Source: Lautropia sp. (lineage in GTDB: Bacteria; Pseudomonadota; Gammaproteobacteria; Burkholderiales; Burkholderiaceae_E). Taken from it: a DNA stretch of 12,134 nucleotides. The notes beneath the pieces are model-generated. The model saw only the letters and a program-made list of their open reading frames with translations. It had not been told where the DNA came from and searched no databases. A program made the translations under genes and the position numbers. Each line of letters opens with the position of its first letter. Position 1 is the stretch's first letter. The stretch covers positions 1 through 12,134 of the forward strand of contig JACCRJ010000548.1 in assembly GCA_013813615.1 (NCBI GenBank). The letters run 5' to 3'. Below, in pieces: positions 6,764 through 12,134 of the stretch.

Positions 6764-6792
6764 CCCGAGGGACGCTCTGCGTTTGCCTCGGG
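6764..6792 (+). terminator. Hairpin downstream of the helicase gene
   Basis: CCCGAGG (6764-6770) pairs with CCTCGGG (6786-6792). Inside it, GACGC (6771-6775) can pair with GCGTT (6779-6783) around a TCT loop, leaving a two-base bulge. It lies 33 bases after the helicase stop. No T tract follows, so an intrinsic terminator is plausible but not certain. Confidence 0.45.
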
Positions 6793-6828
6793 TAGCATAC
6801 GGCACGGCTTTCCTGCCATCCCCGGACA

Positions 6829-7944
6829 ATGTCCACCATCCAGCTAAAGAACGTCAGTCGCCAATGGGGAAGCCGTTATGCGGTGCACGACGTCAGCTTC
6901 TCGGCCGCCGCAGGCAGTTTCGTGGTCCTTCTTGGCCCCTCGGGCTGCGGCAAGTCGACGACCCTGCGTCTGATCGCCGGTCTCGATGTTCCCCTGACCG
7001 GAAGGATCCTCATCGGCGGTGTCGATGTGACGACGCTGCCGCCGGCACGGCGTCGCATCGGCATGGTCTTCCAGTCCTATGCCTTGTTCCCCCATCTGAA
7101 CGTCGCGCAGAACATCCTGTTCGGGGTCAAGGTGCGCAAGGAGCCGGCGGCCCAGCACGCGCCCCGCCTGGCCCGGGTCGCGGAACTGCTCGGGCTCGAG
7201 GGGCTCCTGGATCGCAAGCCCGGTCAGCTCTCCGGAGGCCAGCAGCAGCGGGTCGCGCTGGGCCGGGCGATCATCGCCGAACAGCCGGTCTGCCTGATGG
7301 ACGAGCCACTCTCCAACCTCGATGCGCAGTTGCGTCAGGAGATGCGGCGGGAGATTCGCGCCTTGCAGCGCAAGCTCGGGGTCACGATGATCTACGTGAC
7401 GCATGACCAGACGGAGGCGATGAGCATGGCTGACCAGGTCATTCTCATGCGCGAAGGCAGCATCGAACAGGATGCTGCCCCGGAGGTCCTCTACGCACGG
7501 CCGGCCACGGCGTTTGCCGCGCGCTTCATCGGCACGCCGCCGATGAACGTGCTGCGCCTGGCGGCGGGTCCGGGGGGCGCGGTCATCGAAGGAACCGACG
7601 GCGAAGCGGTGCGCGCCGCGCCCGACGCCGCCGCTGCAGCCGTCGTCTACCCGGGCGATGCTGCCGGCGCTTCGCTGGGCCTGCGGCCCGAACACATCCA
7701 ATTGTCCACCGGCAGGTTCACGATCGATCCCGCGGCAGAGGCCGCCATTGCCGCCACCATCCAGACCTGCGAGTATTTCGGCTCCGATACCATCCTCGGC
7801 TGCCTCGCCGGGGACCAGCCGGTTGCAGTGCGGGCCGCCGGCCGGCATTCGCTGGAACCGGGAACACCGGTCGTGCTGAAGTGGAGCAGGACGGATCAGC
7901 ACTTCTTCGACGCGGCGGGGGTTGCGAAGGCGGCAATCGTGTAA
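6829..7944 (+). CDS. ugpC: ABC importer ATPase, UgpC/MalK type
   Basis: A 371-residue ATP-binding subunit that drives a sugar or glycerol-phosphate importer at the inner face of the membrane. Visible: Walker [10 protein letters not shown] at 36-44; Q-loop Q82; signature LSGGQQQR at 134-141; Walker B ending in D158-E159; switch histidine H192. The C-terminal 130 or so residues form the regulatory TOBE/OB domain typical of the MalK/UgpC group, and a length near 360 is normal. The start at 6829 gives the usual family N-terminus ([14 protein letters not shown]); only a weak GGA precedes it. It is the first gene of the importer cluster, whereas in E. coli ugpC follows the permeases. A 95-base gap separates it from the binding-protein gene. 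The ugp name rests mainly on the likeness of the neighbouring binding protein to UgpB. Confidence 0.88.
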   Translation: MSTIQLKNVSRQWGSRYAVHDVSFSAAAGSFVVLLGPSGCGKSTTLRLIAGLDVPLTGRILIGGVDVTTLPPARRRIGMVFQSYALFPHLNVAQNILFGVKVRKEPAAQHAPRLARVAELLGLEGLLDRKPGQLSGGQQQRVALGRAIIAEQPVCLMDEPLSNLDAQLRQEMRREIRALQRKLGVTMIYVTHDQTEAMSMADQVILMREGSIEQDAAPEVLYARPATAFAARFIGTPPMNVLRLAAGPGGAVIEGTDGEAVRAAPDAAAAAVVYPGDAAGASLGLRPEHIQLSTGRFTIDPAAEAAIAATIQTCEYFGSDTILGCLAGDQPVAVRAAGRHSLEPGTPVVLKWSRTDQHFFDAAGVAKAAIV

Positions 7945-7989
7945 CCGGTCTGCCTTGGACGGACGTGAGAATGCAGTATCGCCGAGCAG

Positions 7990-8030
7990 ACGCCGCGGCG
8001 TACGGAACGCATCGGTTGAACGAGAGGAGG
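7990..8030 (+). promoter_or_regulatory. Perfect 12-bp palindrome and strong ribosome binding site before the binding-protein gene
   Basis: ACGCCGCGGCGT at 7990-8001 is a perfect 12-bp inverted repeat in the ATPase/binding-protein gap and might be an operator. AGGAGG at 8025-8030 lies nine bases before the ATG at 8040 and decides that start. Binding proteins are usually made in excess of the other subunits, which fits so strong a site. Confidence 0.4.
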
Positions 8031-8039
8031 TACCACGAC

Positions 8040-9368
8040 ATGGAGACGAAAATGAGCAACGGGTACGGCACGTCGCGCAGGAACGCACTCAAGGCGCTTG
8101 GCGCCGCAACACTGGCGAGTCCGGCGGTGAGCAGCAGGCTGCATGCGCAGGCGCCGGTAGAGCTGACGTTCTTCTATCCGGTCGCCGTCGGTGGTTCGGT
8201 CACCCGGACGATCGACCAGCTGGCGAGCGATTTCGAGAAGGAGCACCCGGGCATCAAGGTCAAGCCGGTGTATTCCGGCACCTACCAGGAGAGCATCGTC
8301 AAGGCGATGACCGCGGTGAAGAGCGGCCAGCCGCCGCACATCTCGGTGCTGCTCTCGACGGACATGTTCTCGCTGATCGACGACGACGCGATCGTGCCCA
8401 TCGACCAGCTGGCGACGAGCGCAGAAGACAAGAAGTGGCTGGACGGGTTCTACAAGGCATTCATGATGAACAGCATGACCGACGGGAAGATCTGGGGCGT
8501 GCCTTTCCAGCGATCCACCATCGTGCTGTATTGGAACAAGAACCTCTTCAAGGAGGCCGGGCTGGACCCGGAGAAAGGGCCGCAGACCTGGGCCGAGATG
8601 GTCGAGTTCGCGAAGAAGCTGACCAGGGTGGACGCCAACGGCAACGTCTCGCAGTGGGGCGTGAAGATTCCTTCCAGCGGCTTTCCCTACTGGCTGTTCC
8701 AGGGCCTGACCACGCCCAACGACACGATCCTGATGAACGAGGCGGGCAGCGAGACCTACTTCGACAAGCCCGGTTCGGTCGACGCGCTGCAGTTCTGGGT
8801 CGACCTGTCGGCCAAGCACAAGGTGATGCCGGGCGGGGTCATCGAGTGGGGCACGACGCCGAAGGACTTCCTCGAGCAGAAGGCGGCGATGATCTGGACC
8901 ACCACCGGCAACCTCACGAACATCAGGACCAACGCGAGCTTCCCCTTCGGCGTCGCCATGCTTCCGGCCAACAAGCGGCGCGGCAGCCCGACCGGCGGCG
9001 GCAACTTCTACGTTTTCAAGAAGACCTCGCCGGCGGAGCAGAAGGCGGCGCTGCAGTTCATGAAGTGGATCACCAGCCCCGAGCGCGCCGCACAGTGGAG
9101 CATCGCCACCGGTTATGTCGCGGTGCGGCCGGATGCATGGGAGACGGACGTGATGAAGAAGTACGTCAAGGAGGTTCCGGCAGCGCTGGTCGCGCGCGAC
9201 CAGCTGGAGCATTCGGTTGCGGAACTTTCGACCCATGACAACCAGCGGGTGACGAAGGCGCTCAACGACGGGTTGCAGGCGGCGCTGACGGGTGCCAAGC
9301 AGCCGGGCCCGGCCCTGACGGAGTCGCAGCGCGAGGCCACCCGGATCCTGCGCAGCTACAAACGCTGA
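8040..9368 (+). CDS. ugpB: ABC importer periplasmic substrate-binding protein, UgpB-like, Tat-exported
   Basis: A 442-residue binding protein of the family-1 (sugar, glycerol-3-phosphate) group. The N-terminus carries a twin-arginine signal: SRRNALK at 12-18, a hydrophobic stretch, and AQA ending at 38. Export would therefore be by Tat, in the folded state. The mature region follows the E. coli UgpB pattern as I remember it: KAMTAVKSGQPPHI; VPFQRSTIVLYWNKNLFKEAGLDPE; a WTTTGNLTNIR stretch matching TTASSGSLANIR of UgpB; then FPFGVAMLP and a W-rich C-terminal lobe. This supports glycerol-3-phosphate or a glycerophosphodiester as ligand, though another sugar-like ligand is possible. The start at 8040 is set by AGGAGG nine bases upstream. 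The next gene starts 10 bases after the stop, so it is co-transcribed with the permeases. Confidence 0.85.
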   Translation: METKMSNGYGTSRRNALKALGAATLASPAVSSRLHAQAPVELTFFYPVAVGGSVTRTIDQLASDFEKEHPGIKVKPVYSGTYQESIVKAMTAVKSGQPPHISVLLSTDMFSLIDDDAIVPIDQLATSAEDKKWLDGFYKAFMMNSMTDGKIWGVPFQRSTIVLYWNKNLFKEAGLDPEKGPQTWAEMVEFAKKLTRVDANGNVSQWGVKIPSSGFPYWLFQGLTTPNDTILMNEAGSETYFDKPGSVDALQFWVDLSAKHKVMPGGVIEWGTTPKDFLEQKAAMIWTTTGNLTNIRTNASFPFGVAMLPANKRRGSPTGGGNFYVFKKTSPAEQKAALQFMKWITSPERAAQWSIATGYVAVRPDAWETDVMKKYVKEVPAALVARDQLEHSVAELSTHDNQRVTKALNDGLQAALTGAKQPGPALTESQREATRILRSYKR

Positions 9369-9378
9369 GCAGGCAACG

Positions 9379-10266
9379 GTGGCAAGCGCCGGCCGAGGGC
9401 CGTCACCGTCGGTCGTCGGCTGGCTGTTGTTGCTGCCGGCGATGGTCCTGCTCGTCGCCTTCACGCACTATCCGGCGGTTGCCACCACCTGGCACAGCTT
9501 CTTCTCCACGCCCAAGGGCAGCAGGCCGGCGGTTTACGTCGGGTTGGAGAACTACCGGTTGATGACCGAGGATCCGGTCTTCTGGCAGTCGCTGCTCAAC
9601 AACCTGTATTTCGCGCTGGGCACCATCCCGGTGTCGATCGGCCTTGCGATCGTGATGGCGTTGTGGGTCAGTCGGCGGATCGCGGGCCGGGGCTTCCTGC
9701 GCCTGGCGTACTTCACGCCGACCGTGCTGCCGATGATTGCGGTAGCCAACATCTGGCTGTTCTTCTACACGCCGCAGTACGGGCTGCTGGACCAGCTCAC
9801 CGGACTGGCGGGACTGGGGGGCCGCAACTGGCTCGGCAGCCCGGACACCGTGCTCGGTGCGATGATCGTCGTCGCCATCTGGAAGGAAGCCGGCTTCTTC
9901 ATGATTTTCTACCTGGCCGCGCTGCAGCAGGTCTCGCCGACCCTGGAGGAGGCAGCCGAACTGGAAGGGGCGACGCGCTGGCAGTACTTCTGGCGGGTGC
10001 TGTTTCCGCTGCTCATGCCCACCACGCTGTTCGTGCTGATCAACGCCCTGATCAACTCGTTCCGGCTGGTCGACCACATCATCGTGATGACCCGCGGCGG
10101 CCCCAACAACGCCAGTTCGCTGCTGCTCTACTACATCTACCAGGTCGGCTTCAGCTTCTGGGATTCCGCTTACGCGGCTGCCATCACGGTAGTGCTCCTG
10201 CTGATCCTGGGACTGACGGCCTTCGTCAAGTTCCGCTTCCTCGATCGCCGCACCCATTACCAGTGA
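9379..10266 (+). CDS. ugpA: ABC importer permease, UgpA/MalF type
   Basis: A 295-residue inner-membrane permease with about six hydrophobic segments, near 12-32, 73-95, 107-130, 158-182, 213-233 and 264-285. The cytoplasmic coupling loop (EAA motif) has EAA at 191-193, G197 and the closing LFP at 208-210; it contacts the ATPase. The start is GTG at 9379, 10 bases after the binding-protein stop, with a weak AGG five bases upstream; I see no better start because the first membrane segment begins soon after. Its stop shares one base with the start of the second permease (TGATG), so the two are translationally coupled and likely form the heterodimeric channel. Confidence 0.9.
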   Translation: MASAGRGPSPSVVGWLLLLPAMVLLVAFTHYPAVATTWHSFFSTPKGSRPAVYVGLENYRLMTEDPVFWQSLLNNLYFALGTIPVSIGLAIVMALWVSRRIAGRGFLRLAYFTPTVLPMIAVANIWLFFYTPQYGLLDQLTGLAGLGGRNWLGSPDTVLGAMIVVAIWKEAGFFMIFYLAALQQVSPTLEEAAELEGATRWQYFWRVLFPLLMPTTLFVLINALINSFRLVDHIIVMTRGGPNNASSLLLYYIYQVGFSFWDSAYAAAITVVLLLILGLTAFVKFRFLDRRTHYQ

Positions 10267-11081
10267 TGCGATCCGGCCCCGTCTCCCACTGGCTCGAAAC
10301 CATCGGCGCATGGCTGCTGGCGCTGCTCTGGCTGCTGCCGCTGGCCTATGCGCTCTGGACCGCCTTCCATCCGCCGGAATTCTCCACCCGCTTCGAGCTC
10401 GCGGCGCCGCTGACGCTGCAGAATTTCGTCAATGCCTGGGGAGCGGCGCCCTTTGCTCGCTACTTCCTGAACACCGTCCTGCTGGTCACGATGATCCTGG
10501 CTGCGCAGCTGGTACTGGCCACGCTGGCGGCGTACGCCTTCGCCCGGTTCACTTTTCGGGGGCGCGACTTCATGTTCTTCCTGGTGCTCCTGCAGCTGAT
10601 GGTGATGCCGGACGTCCTGATCGTCGAGAACTACCGGACCATGAACCAGCTCGGGCTGCGCGACACGCTGCTGGCGATCGGGTTGCCGTACTTCGCATCG
10701 GCCTTCGGCATTTTCCTCCTGCGCCAGACCTTCAAGACGGTGCCGATGGAACTCGACGATGCGGCGCGCATGGAAGGCGCGAGCGCGCTGCAGGTGCTGC
10801 TGAAGGTCTACGTGCCCCTTGCGCGGCCGGTGTACCTCGCGTACGCGCTGGTATCGGTCAGCCATCACTGGAACAACTTTCTCTGGCCGTTGATCATCAC
10901 CAACTCGGTCGAGTCGCGGCCGCTCACGGTGGGCCTGCAGGTGTTCTCCTCGACCGACCAGGGCGTCGACTGGTCGATCATCACGGCGGCGACGCTGATG
11001 ACCTCGGCGCCGCTGCTGGTGGGATTCCTGCTTTTCCAGCGCCAGTTCGTGCAGTCCTTCATGCGCGCCGGCATAAGATGA
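10266..11081 (+). CDS. ugpE: ABC importer permease, UgpE/MalG type
   Basis: A 271-residue inner-membrane permease, the second half of the channel. Hydrophobic segments lie near 12-32, 68-93, 101-122, 137-153, 187-208 and 242-258. The EAA coupling loop is at 162-184, reading DDAARMEG at 164-171 and ending in VYVP. The ATG at 10266 overlaps the preceding stop by one base, fixing the start and implying coupled translation. The length is close to the 281 residues of E. coli UgpE. Substrate choice is set largely by the binding protein, so the ugpE name carries the same caution as its neighbours. Confidence 0.9.
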   Translation: MRSGPVSHWLETIGAWLLALLWLLPLAYALWTAFHPPEFSTRFELAAPLTLQNFVNAWGAAPFARYFLNTVLLVTMILAAQLVLATLAAYAFARFTFRGRDFMFFLVLLQLMVMPDVLIVENYRTMNQLGLRDTLLAIGLPYFASAFGIFLLRQTFKTVPMELDDAARMEGASALQVLLKVYVPLARPVYLAYALVSVSHHWNNFLWPLIITNSVESRPLTVGLQVFSSTDQGVDWSIITAATLMTSAPLLVGFLLFQRQFVQSFMRAGIR

Positions 11082-11133
11082 AGACAGGCATGGAGATGGC
11101 CGGGCAGACGATGGCAGGCAGGGCGCGCAAGCG

Positions 11134-12006
11134 ATGAAGCTGATCACCTGGAACGTCCAGTGGTGCCGCGGTTGCGACGGGCGGGTGGATCCGCAGCGCA
11201 TCGTCTCGCACGCTCGCGCGCTGGCGGACTTCGACGTCCTGTGTCTGCAGGAGGTGGCCGACAATTTTCCGGACCTCGAGGGCGGCGGCGGCGAGGACCA
11301 GTTCCAGGAACTGGCGCGCCTGCTGCCGGGATACGCGGCGGTGCCCGGGGCCGCGGTGGACGTCCCGGATGGGTCCGGCGGCCGGCGCCGTTTCGGCAAT
11401 CTGTTGCTCTCCCGACTGCCGGTGCTGCGGGTCCTGCGCCATCAGTTGCCCTGGCCGCCATCGAGCAGCCGGCCCGGGATGCCGCGCCTGCTGCTCGAGG
11501 CGGTCATCGAGTCACCGGTCGGATACCTGCGGGTGATGACGACCCACCTCGAGTATTATTCCGCCGCCCATCGCGCGGCGCAGGTCGCTGCGATAAGGCG
11601 GGTTCATGCCCAATCCTGCGCCCATGCCCGCAGAGACCCGGAGCAGGGCGCAAAGCCGGGTGCGAAGCCGAAGTCGTCGGGCGGCCCGTTCCAGACGCTG
11701 CCGCAGCCGGCGGCGGCAATCCTCACTGGCGACTTCAACTACCAGCCGGATGATGTCCTGCACCAGCGGATCCAGACCCCGCTCGATGCGCAAACGCCGG
11801 CGTTGCTGGACAGCTGGGGCATCGCCAACCCCGGAATCGCGCACCAGCACACGAACGGGGTACACGACCGCGAGCAGTGGCCGAGTCCCTATACCTGCGA
11901 CTTCATCTACGTCAGCGAAGACCTTCGCGAGCGGGTGCGCAGGGTGACGGTCGATGCGCAGACCCAGGCGTCGGACCACCAGCCGGTGTTGATCGAACTG
12001 GATTGA
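11134..12006 (+). CDS. Endonuclease/exonuclease/phosphatase-fold metal-dependent hydrolase
   Basis: A 290-residue member of the EEP superfamily (DNase I / exonuclease III / inositol phosphatase fold), which cleaves phosphodiester or phosphomonoester bonds with Mg2+. The full active-site set is visible: N7 in TWNVQW; E40 in LQE; H138 in TTHLE; D200 and N202 in TGDFN; D256 in DFIY; D281-H282 in SDHQP. A charged, low-complexity stretch (about 166-190, with GAK-P repeats) lies between the TTH and GDFN motifs. No signal peptide is seen, so it should be cytoplasmic. The ATG at 11134 begins at the conserved first strand; only a weak GGG precedes it. It follows the permease by 52 bases without a visible terminator, so it is probably in the importer operon, where ugpQ lies in E. 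coli. Hydrolysis of an imported phosphodiester is a sensible guess; a DNA-repair role is the alternative. Confidence 0.88.
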   Translation: MKLITWNVQWCRGCDGRVDPQRIVSHARALADFDVLCLQEVADNFPDLEGGGGEDQFQELARLLPGYAAVPGAAVDVPDGSGGRRRFGNLLLSRLPVLRVLRHQLPWPPSSSRPGMPRLLLEAVIESPVGYLRVMTTHLEYYSAAHRAAQVAAIRRVHAQSCAHARRDPEQGAKPGAKPKSSGGPFQTLPQPAAAILTGDFNYQPDDVLHQRIQTPLDAQTPALLDSWGIANPGIAHQHTNGVHDREQWPSPYTCDFIYVSEDLRERVRRVTVDAQTQASDHQPVLIELD

Positions 12007-12013
12007 CGTGTCG

Positions 12014-12035
12014 ATACGGCCCGGGCAGGCCGTAT
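12014..12035 (+). terminator. Hairpin terminator after the importer/hydrolase operon
   Basis: ATACGGCC (12014-12021) pairs perfectly with GGCCGTAT (12028-12035) around a six-base loop, starting eight bases after the hydrolase stop. The T tract is minimal (TT then CC). Position and perfect pairing favour a terminator for the operon. Confidence 0.6.
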
Positions 12036-12134
12036 TCCGGCCGCCGAGCCGGGCAGGCGACCCCGCCACTGACCCGGTCAGGCGACGCTGCCGCCGAGCC
12101 GGTCAGGCGACGCTGCCGCCGAGCCGGTCAGGCG
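12036..12134. repeat. 25-bp tandem repeat array, cut by the window edge
   Basis: Four consecutive 25-base units are seen: 12036-12060 and 12061-12085 are diverged, 12086-12110 is a full copy, and 12111-12134 repeats it exactly for 24 bases before the window ends. The shared core is CCGCCGAGCCGGTCAGGCGA. A period of 25 is not a multiple of three, so a simple coding repeat is unlikely. The more uniform copies are at the edge, so the array probably continues. Confidence 0.8.

Noticed and set aside
11111..11133. An upstream ATG at 11111 for the EEP hydrolase
   Set aside because: It is 23 bases before 11134 and therefore in another frame. The protein's conserved first strand starts directly at 11134.
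12036..12134. A CRISPR array
   Set aside because: The units are directly adjacent with no unique spacers, and no cas genes are present.

Overview
The window is high-GC DNA (by eye about two thirds G+C) with the look of a Burkholderiales betaproteobacterium. It has a Bug/TctC-type tricarboxylate-transporter binding protein, a 3-hydroxybenzoate 6-hydroxylase-like flavoprotein, a dispersed-looking GC-rich palindrome of a type I associate with that order, and dense, closely packed genes. The organism assignment is inference from gene content and style, not from a marker gene. No tRNA, rRNA, transposase, phage gene or CRISPR array was found, and no gene-free stretch exceeds 300 bases.

Left part (1-4191), organic acid and aromatic catabolism. 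A D-2-hydroxyacid dehydrogenase of the GhrA type runs off the left edge on the minus strand. It is divergent from a FAD monooxygenase that resembles 3-hydroxybenzoate 6-hydroxylase. That gene converges, with a 19-base overlap, on a minus-strand two-gene operon: a tripartite tricarboxylate transporter (TTT) binding protein followed by a tartrate/D-malate dehydrogenase whose start overlaps the preceding stop (GTGA). The convergence point is a complex GC-rich palindrome. It can serve as a two-way terminator and also encodes the last ~26 residues of the dehydrogenase. A reasonable but unproved reading is that these genes handle hydroxybenzoate and the C4 acids made from it or taken up directly (D-malate, tartrate), with GhrA recycling glyoxylate or hydroxypyruvate.

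Middle (4192-6828), DNA metabolism. A divergent gene encodes a RecB/Cas4-like PD-(D/E)XK nuclease domain fused to an XPD/DinG-type iron-sulfur helicase. All nuclease motifs, four cluster cysteines and the helicase motifs checked are intact. It stands alone between metabolic genes.

Right part (6829-12006), a Ugp-like ABC importer in the order ATPase, Tat-exported binding protein, two permeases, then an endonuclease/exonuclease/phosphatase-fold hydrolase. The layout resembles ugpBAECQ, but with a different hydrolase fold in the place of the glycerophosphodiester phosphodiesterase UgpQ. A hairpin terminator follows, then a 25-bp tandem repeat that continues past the right edge.

I did not find a clear new multi-gene system. 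The most interesting points are the possible D-malate branch of gentisate catabolism, the repeat-derived protein tail, the UgpQ replacement, and an 18-bp tandem repeat in a divergent promoter region.
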